Assembly: GCA_031546985.1 (NCBI GenBank)
Contig: JAVBJN010000071.1
Location: forward strand, 1-64,000
From: JAVBJN01 sp031546985
Lineage (GTDB): Bacteria > Bacteroidota > Bacteroidia > Chitinophagales > Chitinophagaceae
DNA length: 64,000 nt
Reading direction: 5' to 3'
In this document: positions 50,902 through 59,164 of the stretch, one piece after another
Layout of the letters: each line of letters begins with the position of its first letter
How positions within the stretch are numbered: the first letter of the stretch is position 1
Notes under the pieces: model-generated
Databases searched by the model: none
Told to the model about the DNA's origin: nothing
What the model saw: only the letters and a program-made list of their open reading frames with translations
Position numbers and translations under genes: made by a program

Positions 50902-51239
50902 TATTTAATAACCTCCCCTGATTTTTTAGAAATACGTACTGTTTTACCTTCTTTCACATCTCTTTTAACACGTACAGCCGCTTTAGCTTTCGCATCCCAC
51001 AGCATAATGTTAGAAATGTTGATAGGCGCTTCTTCCTTCACGATACCACCCTTAGGATTCTGAGCGGTTGGTTTTTCGTGTTTGGTAACGATGTTAACAC
51101 CTTTTACCAGAACCCTGGATTTTTCAGGGATTACAGCCAACACTTCGCGGGGTGTGCTACGATTTTTATCGTCGCCGGCGATAACTACCACCTGGTCACC
51201 CTTCTTGATGTTGAACTTAGGTTTGAATCTCGTCTTCAC
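50901..51239 (-). CDS. rplX: Ribosomal protein uL24
   Basis: 112 residues. KOW motif GDQVVVIAGDDKNRSTPREVLAV starts the fold; ends KEGKTVRISKKSGEVIK. Starts assembly of the large subunit. Preceded by a predicted internal promoter in a 45-bp gap after rplN and coupled with rplE by a 1-bp overlap. Confidence 0.98.
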   Translation of the reverse strand: MKTRFKPKFNIKKGDQVVVIAGDDKNRSTPREVLAVIPEKSRVLVKGVNIVTKHEKPTAQNPKGGIVKEEAPINISNIMLWDAKAKAAVRVKRDVKEGKTVRISKKSGEVIK

Positions 51240-51272
51240 GTTAATGATTTTATCTCGTTATAAAAACGGGCT

Positions 51273-51304
51273 GCAAAGATACAATTATAATACTTCAGGA
51301 GCAA
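51273..51304 (-). promoter_or_regulatory. Predicted internal promoter before rplX
   Basis: -33 TTG within the rplN 3' end, 21 nt, then TATCTTTG (full TAnnTTTG match) in the rplN-rplX gap on the minus strand. Confidence 0.6.
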
Positions 51305-51653
51305 GAGAAATAATTTTCATATATCCCTTGTCTCTGAGTTCACGAGCCACTGGGCCGAAAATACGGGTACCACGAGGATCATCAGAATTGTTCAGCAGCA
51401 CCACAGCGTTGTCATCAAAGCTGATGTAAGAACCGTCTTTACGACGCAGTTTGTTCTTTGTTCTTACGATTACAGCTTTCAACACCTGGCCTTTTTTTAC
51501 GGCGCCACCAGGGATGGCGTTCTTTACGGTAACAACTATTTTGTCGCCGATTTTAGCGTAGTCCTGACCGGAGTTACCCAGTACGCGAATGCACAATACT
51601 TCTTTTGCACCGCTATTGTCAGCTACGTTCAGCCTGGATTCTTGTTGTATCAT
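51285..51653 (-). CDS. rplN: Ribosomal protein uL14
   Basis: 122 residues. MIQQESRLNVADNSGAKEV start, KKGQVLKAVIVRTK and ARELRDKGYMKIISLAPEVL end. Intersubunit bridge protein. Overlaps rpsQ by 1 bp (TAATG). Confidence 0.98.
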   Translation of the reverse strand: MIQQESRLNVADNSGAKEVLCIRVLGNSGQDYAKIGDKIVVTVKNAIPGGAVKKGQVLKAVIVRTKNKLRRKDGSYISFDDNAVVLLNNSDDPRGTRIFGPVARELRDKGYMKIISLAPEVL

Positions 51654-51910
51654 TACTTAGCTTTTTCAATAATTTCAACTAATCTCCAACGTTTAATTTT
51701 ACTCAGTGGACGGGTTTCCATAATTTTTACCACGTCACCGATCTGGCAATCATTGTTTTCGTCATGTGCCATAAACTTGGTAGTTCTTTTCAAGAACTTA
51801 CCATAGAGAGGGTGCTTAATTTTACGTTCTACAGCAACAGTAATGGTTTTGGTCATTTTGTTGCTGGCAACTACCCCTACCCTTGTTTTTCTGCGTTTTC
51901 TTTCGGTCAT
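51653..51910 (-). CDS. rpsQ: Ribosomal protein uS17
   Basis: 85 residues. OB fold; TERKRRKTRVGVVASNKMTKT, HPLYGKFLKRTTKFMAHDE and GDVVKIMETRPLSKIKRWRL. 19 bp after rpmC. Confidence 0.98.
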   Translation of the reverse strand: MTERKRRKTRVGVVASNKMTKTITVAVERKIKHPLYGKFLKRTTKFMAHDENNDCQIGDVVKIMETRPLSKIKRWRLVEIIEKAK

Positions 51911-51929
51911 GTTGAAAGTATATTAAATA

Positions 51930-52139
51930 TTAAAAGCCTAATTCTCTGCGACGTAATTCGGTTTTCATGCGTGCAATTTCACGACGCACAGAACGGATTA
52001 CCATCGGATTTTCAATAGGAGTGATGGCGTGACTGAAGGTCATTTTTTTCAGACGTTGTTCTTCGTCCTGTAATTTGTTCTTCAGATCATCCACGCTGAT
52101 ACCCTTAATGTCCACGTTTGCTTTCTGTTTGTTAGCCAT
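51930..52139 (-). CDS. rpmC: Ribosomal protein uL29
   Basis: 69 residues, helical. KGISVDDLKNKLQDEEQRLKK start and the conserved RSVRREIARMKTELRRREL end. Sits at the exit tunnel. 43 bp after rplP. Confidence 0.97.
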   Translation of the reverse strand: MANKQKANVDIKGISVDDLKNKLQDEEQRLKKMTFSHAITPIENPMVIRSVRREIARMKTELRRRELGF

Positions 52140-52182
52140 TGTTAACTCTTTTTAATAAGCACCAACCGTGTTGGCCTTGGGT

Positions 52183-52605
52183 TTATGCTTCAACGTAATC
52201 GCGGCGTACCACGAATTTTGTTTTGATTGGCAATTTCTGTGCAGCCAGTTCCATAGCTTCTTGTGCTACTTGCTGTGACACACCATCAATTTCAAACATC
52301 AGACGGCCTGGTTTTACCACAGCAGCCCAAAATTCGGGGTTACCTTTACCTTTACCCATCCTTACCTCAAGAGGCTTACGGGTAATTGGTTTATCAGGGA
52401 AAATACGGATCCATACGCTACCCTCACGTTTCATGTGACGGGTCATCGCCTGACGAGCCGCTTCAATCTGGCGGTTGGTAATCCATTTAGGTTCCAGCGC
52501 CTTCAGGCCGAAAGTACCGTAGGCCAGCGTAGCACCACGCTTAGCGTCGCCTTTCATGCGACCTTTCTGTACTTTCCTATGTTTAGTTCTTTTTGGCTGT
52601 AACAT
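52183..52605 (-). CDS. rplP: Ribosomal protein uL16
   Basis: 140 residues. MLQPKRTKHRKVQKGRMKG start, RQAMTRHMKREGSVWIRIFP and KPLEVRMGKGKGNPEFW. Organises the A-site tRNA region. 58 bp after rpsC. Confidence 0.98.
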   Translation of the reverse strand: MLQPKRTKHRKVQKGRMKGDAKRGATLAYGTFGLKALEPKWITNRQIEAARQAMTRHMKREGSVWIRIFPDKPITRKPLEVRMGKGKGNPEFWAAVVKPGRLMFEIDGVSQQVAQEAMELAAQKLPIKTKFVVRRDYVEA

Positions 52606-52663
52606 TTCAATCAGTTTGACTAATTATACAATGCTCGCAATAGTTTGTTTCTGCGTGCGATTA

Positions 52664-53464
52664 TTATTTTCTTCTGTTTCCACCTTGACCTTGGCCACCT
52701 CTTCTATCTCCTCCACCTCTTCTATCACCACCACCACGGTTGTCTCTGTCGCCACCAAAGTTTCCACGGCCACCGCCACGGCTTGGAGCGCCTTTGTCAT
52801 TTCCGGCGAGCAGGTTAGGATTCAGGTCACGTTTGCCCAGAACTTCGCCACGGCAGATCCATACTTTAATACCAATCTTTCCGTATACAGTAAGTGCAAA
52901 AACAGAAGCGTAGTCGATATCCATACGGAAGGTGTGCAATGGAGTACGGCCTTGTTTGATCTCCTCAGAACGAGCGATCTCAGCACCACCCAAACGACCA
53001 CCTACTTTTACTTTGATACCTTCAGCGCCCATTCTCATGGCAGATGCAATCGCCATTTTGATAGCACGTTTGAAGTTTACGCGGCTTTCCAGTTGCTTAG
53101 CAATGGTTTCACCAACGATATTGGCATCAATTTCAGGACGACGGATCTCCAGGATGTTGATCTGAACGTCATCTTTGCCGGTAAGCTTTTTCAGCTCTTC
53201 TTTAATACGATCTACCTCAGTTCCACCTTTACCAATGATGATACCAGGTTTAGAGGTATGGATAGTAATGATTAATTTACCCAGTGTACGCTCAATAACG
53301 ATACGAGAAATACCGCCTTTGTTAATACGGGCATTGAGGTAAGTACGGATTTTGTGATCTTCTACCAGTTTAACGGAGAAATCTTTTTTATCACCGTACC
53401 AGTTAGAGTCCCATCCGCGGATGATACCTAACCTGCTACCTATTGGATTTGTTTTCTGACCCAT
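52664..53464 (-). CDS. rpsC: Ribosomal protein uS3 with Gly/Arg-rich tail
   Basis: 266 residues, longer than the usual 210-235. KH domain (HTSKPGIIIGKGGTEVDRIKE) and standard S3 C-terminal domain (VKVGGRLGGAEIARSE, YGKIGIKVWICRGE). The last about 40 residues are RGG-like (GGGRGNFGGDRDNRGGGDRR), an added tail that could bind RNA. Forms the mRNA entry channel. 58 bp after rplV. Confidence 0.97.
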   Translation of the reverse strand: MGQKTNPIGSRLGIIRGWDSNWYGDKKDFSVKLVEDHKIRTYLNARINKGGISRIVIERTLGKLIITIHTSKPGIIIGKGGTEVDRIKEELKKLTGKDDVQINILEIRRPEIDANIVGETIAKQLESRVNFKRAIKMAIASAMRMGAEGIKVKVGGRLGGAEIARSEEIKQGRTPLHTFRMDIDYASVFALTVYGKIGIKVWICRGEVLGKRDLNPNLLAGNDKGAPSRGGGRGNFGGDRDNRGGGDRRGGGDRRGGQGQGGNRRK

Positions 53465-53522
53465 GCGTTTATAGTTTGACTACTGGCAATTAGCCTGGTA
53501 CTTTTAAATTAACGGTTTAGAA

Positions 53523-53873
53523 TTATTGAGCGTTTTTGCTATCAACCACGATGGTTACGTGGTTGCTGCGTTTACGAATTCTGTAACCCCTACCCTGAGG
53601 TGCAGGACGCATACGCTTCAGTACGCGGGCACCATCAACAAAGATGGTTTTAACGTACAGGCTCGCATCTTCAACCTTAGCACCTTCGTTCTTTTGTTTC
53701 CAGTTGTCAATTGCGCTCAGCAACAACTTTTCCATTGGAACAGAAGAGTGTTTCGGATTGTACTTCAGGATATACAAAGCCTTCTCAGCGTCCATGCCAC
53801 GAACCAGGTCTGCCAGCAATCGCATTTTACGCGGAGAGGTTGGATAGTTTCTTAATCTTGCAACAGCTTCCAT
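53523..53873 (-). CDS. rplV: Ribosomal protein uL22
   Basis: 116 residues. ARLRNYPTSPRKMRLLADLVRG start and PAPQGRGYRIRKRSNHVTIVV end; its beta hairpin lines the exit tunnel and is the site of macrolide resistance in other bacteria. 45 bp after rpsS. Confidence 0.98.
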   Translation of the reverse strand: MEAVARLRNYPTSPRKMRLLADLVRGMDAEKALYILKYNPKHSSVPMEKLLLSAIDNWKQKNEGAKVEDASLYVKTIFVDGARVLKRMRPAPQGRGYRIRKRSNHVTIVVDSKNAQ

Positions 53874-53918
53874 TGTTTTCTTAGTTGTAACGGCTTGGGG
53901 TAGCCATCAGTTTTTTAA

Positions 53919-54188
53919 TTACTTTTTACTACCTCCGTGGCCTTTGAAGTTACGGGTAGGGGCAAATTCGCCCAGCTTGTGGCCTACCATAAATTCAGTT
54001 ACATAAACCGGAATAAACTTGTTTCCGTTGTGCACCGCAAAGGTGTGTCCTACGAAATCAGGAGTGATTGTAGAACGACGGCTCCAGGTTTTAATAACCC
54101 CTCTTTTGTTTTTTCCGTCATTGATAGCCAGAACTTTTCCTTCCAGCTTCACATCCACATAAGGACCTTTTTTAATCGAACGAGCCAT
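53919..54188 (-). CDS. rpsS: Ribosomal protein uS19
   Basis: 89 residues. MARSIKKGPYVDVKLEGKV, WSRRSTITPDFVGHTFAVHN and VGHKLGEFAPTRNFKGHGG. Small-subunit head. 62 bp after rplB. Confidence 0.98.
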   Translation of the reverse strand: MARSIKKGPYVDVKLEGKVLAINDGKNKRGVIKTWSRRSTITPDFVGHTFAVHNGNKFIPVYVTEFMVGHKLGEFAPTRNFKGHGGSKK

Positions 54189-54250
54189 GCTATGTTGGTT
54201 TGTTGATTTGTTCCCGCATTGCTGCGGTTACCATTTTAACAATTAATGAA

Positions 54251-55081
54251 TTACAGTTTCTTACCGTTACTACGGGTAATGATCAGCTTGTCAGAACCTT
54301 TTTGCTTACGGGTTTTCAGACCTTTAGCGTATTTACCGGTTCTGCTGCGTGGGTGACCGCCTGAAGATTTACCTTCACCACCACCCATCGGGTGATCTAC
54401 AGGGTTCATCGCAACACCACGTGTACGTGGGCGAATACCTTTCCAACGGTTACGACCAGCTTTACCCATGCTTTCCAGGCTGTGGTCACCATTAGAGGTT
54501 ACACCTACAGTAGCCCAGCAGTTGATCAATACTTTACGCAGCTCACCAGAAGGCATTTTCAGTACAGCGTACTTTTCTTCCTTGGCGTTCAGCTGAGCAT
54601 AAGTACCGGCGCTACGAGCCATTTTACCACCTTGGTTAGGTTGCAGTTCAATGTTGTGAACTACAGTACCCAAAGGCATGTTTTTCAGAGGCAGTGAGTT
54701 ACCAATTTCAGGAGCAACGTTTTCGCCGCTGATGATTTGAGTACCTACCTGCAGGCCCTGAGGGCAAATGATATAACGTTTTTCACCATCAGCATAAGTT
54801 ACCAGCGCGATGAATGCTGTACGGTTTGGATCGTACTCAACGGTGGTTACAGTGCCTGGGATGTCTTTTTTGCTACGTTTGAAGTCAATGATACGGTACA
54901 TCTTCTTGTTGCCACCGCCCATATAACGCATAGATCTTCTTCCTGAAGAGTTACGACCTGCGGTATTTTTCATTGACTCTACCAAGCTCTTTTCAGGAAC
55001 ATTGGTAGTGATTTCAGCATAAGCATTACCAATTCTCCAACGGGTACCTGCTGTAATCGGTTTATATTTCTTAAGTGCCAT
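54251..55081 (-). CDS. rplB: Ribosomal protein uL2
   Basis: 276 residues. Needed for subunit joining and peptidyl transfer. Signatures: RNSSGRRSMRYMGGGNKKMY, GTYAQLNAKEEKYAVLKMPSG and RGVAMNPVDHPMGGGEGKS with the conserved His near the peptidyl transferase center. 30 bp after rplW. Confidence 0.98.
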   Translation of the reverse strand: MALKKYKPITAGTRWRIGNAYAEITTNVPEKSLVESMKNTAGRNSSGRRSMRYMGGGNKKMYRIIDFKRSKKDIPGTVTTVEYDPNRTAFIALVTYADGEKRYIICPQGLQVGTQIISGENVAPEIGNSLPLKNMPLGTVVHNIELQPNQGGKMARSAGTYAQLNAKEEKYAVLKMPSGELRKVLINCWATVGVTSNGDHSLESMGKAGRNRWKGIRPRTRGVAMNPVDHPMGGGEGKSSGGHPRSRTGKYAKGLKTRKQKGSDKLIITRSNGKKL

Positions 55082-55111
55082 TGTATAGCGTTTCAGAGTG
55101 TTTTACAAAAA

Positions 55112-55408
55112 TTAAAATGCGTACAGATCGATGTTTTCTCCATCAGCCAGGGTTACCATAGCTTTCTTGAAAGAAGGTTTGCGACCTGAAATGTAACCGG
55201 CTTTAGTGTAGCGGGTTTTGTTCTTACCCGGCAGCACGGCAGTGTTAACGTCTGCAACCTTAACATTGTAGAACTCTTCTACCGCCTTTTTGATTTCCAG
55301 CTTGTTGGCACGCTTGTCTACTACAAAAGTGTAGCGATTCAGCTTTTCCTGCATCTGGTTAACTTTTTCAGTCAGTACCGGCTTGATTAAAATGTCTGTC
55401 AGTTTCAT
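55112..55408 (-). CDS. rplW: Ribosomal protein uL23
   Basis: 98 residues. MKLTDILIKPVLTEKVNQMQEK, YTFVVDKRANKLEIKKAVEEF, TAVLPGKNKTRYTKAGYISGR. Docking site for signal recognition particle and trigger factor at the exit tunnel. 32 bp after rplD. Confidence 0.98.
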   Translation of the reverse strand: MKLTDILIKPVLTEKVNQMQEKLNRYTFVVDKRANKLEIKKAVEEFYNVKVADVNTAVLPGKNKTRYTKAGYISGRKPSFKKAMVTLADGENIDLYAF

Positions 55409-55440
55409 TATATACAGTTTGACAAGTCAATAATTAGGGC

Positions 55441-56073
55441 TTAGGCTTCTACCGCTTCTTCGGTAAACAGCTTCGCAGCGCTTTCGGTGAACACCAGTGT
55501 GTTGGCATTCATAATGTCGTAAGTGTTGATATCGCTCAGGATAGTACACAGTACGTTAGGAATGTTACGTGAGCTCAGCAACACATTCACATCATATTCC
55601 GGAACAACGAACAGAGATTTTTTGTCTCCAACGTTCAGGCTGTTCAGCATACCCATGAATGATTTTGTTTTTGGAGCGTCGATGTTCACATCTTCCACCA
55701 CAACGATGCTGTTTGCTTTAGCTTTATAAGCCAGCGCAGACATTTTAGCCAAATCCTTCACTTTACGGTTCAGTTTGAAATCGTAAGCGTGTGGTTTTGG
55801 GCCAAAGATGGTACCACCACCTTTATACAGCGGGTTACGGATGTTACCTTTACGGGCGCCACCAGTACCTTTCTGACGGTGCAGTTTACGGCTGGAACCT
55901 TTTACTTCGGCACGGGTTTTCACTTTGTGCGTACCCTGGCGCAGTGCACCCAGGTGTTGTTTAACAGCCAGGTAAAGCACGTGGTCGTTCGGTTCAATAC
56001 CGAATATATCTTCCGGCAGCTCAATAGTCCTACCGGTTTTTTCTCCCTTGATGTTTAATACCTCTACTTGCAT
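55441..56073 (-). CDS. rplD: Ribosomal protein uL4
   Basis: 210 residues. HLGALRQGTHKVKTRAEVKG, KLHRQKGTGGARKGNIRNPL (tunnel loop) and FGPKPHAYDFKLNRKV. In E. coli it also attenuates the S10 operon. 2 bp after rplC, so coupled. Confidence 0.98.
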   Translation of the reverse strand: MQVEVLNIKGEKTGRTIELPEDIFGIEPNDHVLYLAVKQHLGALRQGTHKVKTRAEVKGSSRKLHRQKGTGGARKGNIRNPLYKGGGTIFGPKPHAYDFKLNRKVKDLAKMSALAYKAKANSIVVVEDVNIDAPKTKSFMGMLNSLNVGDKKSLFVVPEYDVNVLLSSRNIPNVLCTILSDINTYDIMNANTLVFTESAAKLFTEEAVEA

Positions 56074-56075
56074 GA

Positions 56076-56693
56076 TTATTTTTGGATTAAAACGATGGAA
56101 CCATTGTGGCCGGGAACCGAACCACTTACCAGTATATAATTCTTTTCAGGGAATATTTTAATTACTTTCAGCGCTTTCACTTTTACCCTGTCACCACCCA
56201 TTTGGCCGGCCATACGAAGACCTTTGAATACGCGGGAAGGATAAGAAGAGCCACCAACAGAACCTGGGGCACGCTGACGATCGTGCTGACCGTGGGATTG
56301 TTCACCCACACCGGAGAACCCGTGACGTTTAACAACGCCCTGAAAACCTTTACCTTTTGAAGTACCGATTACAGAAACAGATTCGCCTTCAGCGAATATT
56401 TCACAGGTGATGAGATCACCTACATTTTTCTCGAGGGAGCTATTGCGGATTTCTTTAACTACAGCCTTGGGTGCTGTGTTAGCTTTTGCAAAGTGACCTT
56501 TCAGACCGGCAGAAGTGGATTTTTCTTTCTTTTCGCCGTAAGCGATCTGAATGGAGCTATAACCATCTGTATCAGCAGATTTAACCTGAGTTACTACGCA
56601 GGGTCCCGCTTCGATGATGGTGCAAGCCACTTGTTTACCGTTCGGCTCGAACACACTGGTCATGCCGATTTTTTTACCGATAATACCTTTCAT
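56076..56693 (-). CDS. rplC: Ribosomal protein uL3
   Basis: 205 residues. KGIIGKKIGMTSVFEPNGKQV start; SKGKGFQGVVKRHGFSGV and SVGGSSYPSRVFKGLRMAGQ. Assembly initiator of the large subunit, reaches the peptidyl transferase center. 89 bp after rpsJ. Confidence 0.98.
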   Translation of the reverse strand: MKGIIGKKIGMTSVFEPNGKQVACTIIEAGPCVVTQVKSADTDGYSSIQIAYGEKKEKSTSAGLKGHFAKANTAPKAVVKEIRNSSLEKNVGDLITCEIFAEGESVSVIGTSKGKGFQGVVKRHGFSGVGEQSHGQHDRQRAPGSVGGSSYPSRVFKGLRMAGQMGGDRVKVKALKVIKIFPEKNYILVSGSVPGHNGSIVLIQK

Positions 56694-56782
56694 CTTTATT
56701 TGTTTGAGTCAAGCGCTCCGTTGGTTATGTAAAACCCGGAGATAGACTATGTTAAACCTAAATGTTAAAAGAACCTACGAAC

Positions 56783-57088
56783 TTACGCTTTGATTTCAAC
56801 TTCCACTCCGGAAGGCAAATCCAGCTTTGATAATGCATCAACAGTACGGCTGGAAGATGTATAAATATCCAGCAGACGCTTGTGCGTGCACAGTTGGAAC
56901 TGTTCGCGAGCTTTTTTGTTTACGTGCGGAGAACGCAAAACAGTAAAGATCTTTTTTTCTGTTGGCAAAGGAATGGGTCCGTTTACCACAGCGCCAGTAC
57001 CACGTACTGTCATTACAATCTTCTGGGCTGACTTATCAACCAGATTGTGATCGTAAGATTTCAGTTTAATACGAATTCTTTGTGACAT
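56783..57088 (-). CDS. rpsJ: Ribosomal protein uS10
   Basis: 101 residues, first gene of the cluster in this window. MSQRIRIKLKSYDHNLVDKS, VNGPIPLPTEKKIFTVLRSPH and RTVDALSKLDLPSGVEVEIKA. Also NusE, a partner of NusB in antitermination. Its promoter is predicted 30 bp upstream; genes that often precede it (rpsL, rpsG, fusA) are absent here. Confidence 0.98.
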   Translation of the reverse strand: MSQRIRIKLKSYDHNLVDKSAQKIVMTVRGTGAVVNGPIPLPTEKKIFTVLRSPHVNKKAREQFQLCTHKRLLDIYTSSSRTVDALSKLDLPSGVEVEIKA

Positions 57089-57117
57089 ATCTATAAACCT
57101 GTCTAAATTTGGGAGGG

Positions 57118-57149
57118 CAAAGGTATCTGTAATTATCTACAGATCCAAA
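57118..57149 (-). promoter_or_regulatory. Promoter of the ribosomal protein operon with internal palindrome
   Basis: Minus strand: -33 TTTG (57149-57146), 20-nt spacer, -7 TACCTTTG (57125-57118), about 30 bp before the rpsJ ATG. The spacer is almost entirely the inverted repeat ATCTGTA-N6-TACAGAT (57125-57144), a likely operator. Confidence 0.8.
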
Positions 57150-57370
57150 ATATTTGCAATTTTTTTTTAAAATCTAAAGAAAATTTGCTTTAATAATGCC
57201 CGATTTTTCTACATTTCCGCCCGGCACCTACCCAAAGCAGCTACCCGAAACGGACCGCAAAGGTACAATATTATTACGGTTACACAAGTATCTGTATCAA
57301 TAACTTATAAATTAACTAAAAACTTAGTTATTTAAGCATTCCGGGGTATAAAAACACGCTGGTTTACCTA
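57150..57370. other. Intergenic region upstream of the ribosomal operon
   Basis: AT-rich, with long A and T tracts (57160-57190) that may act as an UP-like activating element for the ribosomal promoter. No gene seen. Confidence 0.5.
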
Positions 57371-57727
57371 TTGTACCTGGCTATATTAATTCTATTGTTG
57401 CACCCTGCCCTAACTGGTGCTTATCACCATCAAAAACCCGGTTTATGGATGCAGGAACAGGCTTATTTGGAGATTATTACGCTCGAAAAGGTCATTCCGG
57501 AAGCGCAAAAAGACGTTTTTTTTGCGTGCTTTTGTGAGGTGTGCTGCTACCAGACTTTACGCAACGAACAAGCCCAGGGCTGCTTTAAAAAGGTGCGGGA
57601 AGCGGATTCCGGACACATTTCGGCCAATATATATACGGCGTTGATTATCAGACAAAACGAACAATATGCCGAAGCCATTCCCCATTTTATATCAGATGGC
57701 AAGCATATTTTCGGTACAATCCATTGA
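57371..57727 (+). CDS. Uncertain small protein, TPR-like
   Basis: 118 residues if the TTG at 57371 is used; the next in-frame ATG lies at about 57446. A hydrophobic N-terminus (YLAILILLLHPALTGA) may be a signal peptide. Central helices with ACFCEVCCYQTLRNEQAQGCF and NIYTALIIRQNEQYAEAIPHF look like a degenerate TPR pair. It stops soon after, so it may be a fragment of a larger, decayed gene. No family can be named. Confidence 0.35.
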   Translation: MYLAILILLLHPALTGAYHHQKPGLWMQEQAYLEIITLEKVIPEAQKDVFFACFCEVCCYQTLRNEQAQGCFKKVREADSGHISANIYTALIIRQNEQYAEAIPHFISDGKHIFGTIH

Positions 57728-57819
57728 GCATTAACAATATAGAAAGGCTTCGCACATATATCAACTACCGGCTGAGGCAAATAAAAACGGGCAAACCTTA
57801 ATGAGGTCTGCCCGCCGGT

Positions 57820-58326
57820 TTAGATTTTTATCTCGAAAAGACTGAGCGAAATAGCACTGTAATGTTTGGGGAGCTGGTCGGTTTGCGTGGGCGTTATCAC
57901 CCCCAGGAAGCGGAACCCGCATTGCTGATAGTAAGCAATAAGCTCTTCATTATCGCCCCAGGTATCGAGCCTTATATATTGTTTGCCCGTTTCTTTGCCA
58001 TGCTGGTGCGCCCATTTTATAATCTCCTGCACATAGTTACGACCCTTAAAATCGGGATGGGTTACAATGCGGTGCAGGTAAATGGAGGGCTCCCGGTCTT
58101 TTTCGCCCCAGATAAACGGATCGTTGTAGGCCACTGCAAAAACGCAGGCCACCTGTCCGTCTTCTACAATCTTCCATTGGCGGCCTTCGGCAATTTCGGC
58201 AGTCACCATATCGCGGTCAAAAGGTTGCCAGTGCTTGTTGAACTTCGTTTTCTGATAAGCTACCGCGGCATCGTACAGGGCAAAAATGAGGTCTATATCT
58301 TTAGGTGTACTGTTCTTAATCGTCAT
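57820..58326 (-). CDS. GNAT family N-acetyltransferase
   Basis: 168 residues. Acetyl-CoA-dependent GCN5-type fold: YLHRIVTHPDFKGRNYVQEII is motif A with a degenerate Q/R-x-x-G-x-G/A loop, and NEELIAYYQQCGFRFLGV is motif B. The substrate cannot be predicted. It starts 8 bp after the O-methyltransferase stop, so the two share a transcript. Confidence 0.88.
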   Translation of the reverse strand: MTIKNSTPKDIDLIFALYDAAVAYQKTKFNKHWQPFDRDMVTAEIAEGRQWKIVEDGQVACVFAVAYNDPFIWGEKDREPSIYLHRIVTHPDFKGRNYVQEIIKWAHQHGKETGKQYIRLDTWGDNEELIAYYQQCGFRFLGVITPTQTDQLPKHYSAISLSLFEIKI

Positions 58327-58334
58327 CTTGCTGC

Positions 58335-59000
58335 TTATTTTACGATGGCGATGGCCATACCATCAAATTCTTTTACACCTACGGTAGGGAGAATGGTGGC
58401 GGTAACCCCGGTGCAAGCGCCCAACATTTCATTAAACCGTTTGGCACCCTGCACCCTTTCATCTTCACTTTGGTCATCCATCACCTTACCATTGCGAATA
58501 ACATTATCGGCCACAATAACGGTGCCCGGGCGGGATAGTTTTAATGCCCACTCGAAATACTCAACATACGGCGGCTTATCGGCATCGATAAAAATAAAAT
58601 CGAAAGGACCGGCCTGCTCTTCTTCGAGCTGGGGCAAAATATCGATCGCTTTGCCCAGGCGCAGATCTACCATATCTTCTAAACCCGCGTAAGCAATGTT
58701 TTCCAACGCTACAGCCGCATGGCGGGGTTCCGACTCCAGGGTTATGAGTCTGCCACCCTCAGGCAGCGCACGGGCCAGCCAGATGGTGCTGTAGCCACCC
58801 AATGTGCCCAGCTCGAGAATAGTACGGGCATTGTTCATCAATGCCAGGATGTGTAAAAACTTGCCCTGGTTGGCCGATACGCTGATGGCAGGAATGTCTT
58901 CCTCTTGCATACGGGTCATGGCATTGGCCAGCGCTTCATCTTCCGGTGCCAGCAACTGGCTGATGTAATGGTCGGTTTGTTCAAAAAGATTCTGATTCAT
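58335..59000 (-). CDS. SAM-dependent O-methyltransferase (caffeoyl-CoA type)
   Basis: 221 residues. Rossmann methyltransferase: motif I LELGTLGGYSTIWLA, motif II-like GRLITLESEPRHA, metal-binding DFIFIDADKPPYVEYFEWAL and VIVADNVIRNGKV. These are hallmarks of the cation-dependent class that methylates catechol-like hydroxyls. Target unknown. First gene of a pair with the GNAT gene. Confidence 0.92.
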   Translation of the reverse strand: MNQNLFEQTDHYISQLLAPEDEALANAMTRMQEEDIPAISVSANQGKFLHILALMNNARTILELGTLGGYSTIWLARALPEGGRLITLESEPRHAAVALENIAYAGLEDMVDLRLGKAIDILPQLEEEQAGPFDFIFIDADKPPYVEYFEWALKLSRPGTVIVADNVIRNGKVMDDQSEDERVQGAKRFNEMLGACTGVTATILPTVGVKEFDGMAIAIVK

Positions 59001-59102
59001 AACAGAAGTTTGGAGTGGTGAATGGAAGGCGTGGTTCTTTTCAAAATTACAGCGGCTGCCGGGGAGAGAAAAGCCAATTCTGTGTTAAGGCCCTTCGACA
59101 AA

Positions 59103-59134
59103 CAAAAAGGGACCGGATAACTCCGGCCCCTTTT
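59103..59134 (-). terminator. Rho-independent terminator of the phosphoesterase gene
   Basis: AAAAGGGGCCGG-type arm pairs with CCGGTCCCTTTT around a short loop, with a TTTTTG tail on the minus strand, 31 bp after the gene ending at 59165. Confidence 0.85.
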
Positions 59135-59164
59135 AAGGCATGGTTCTGTGCGCCTTACTATAAT

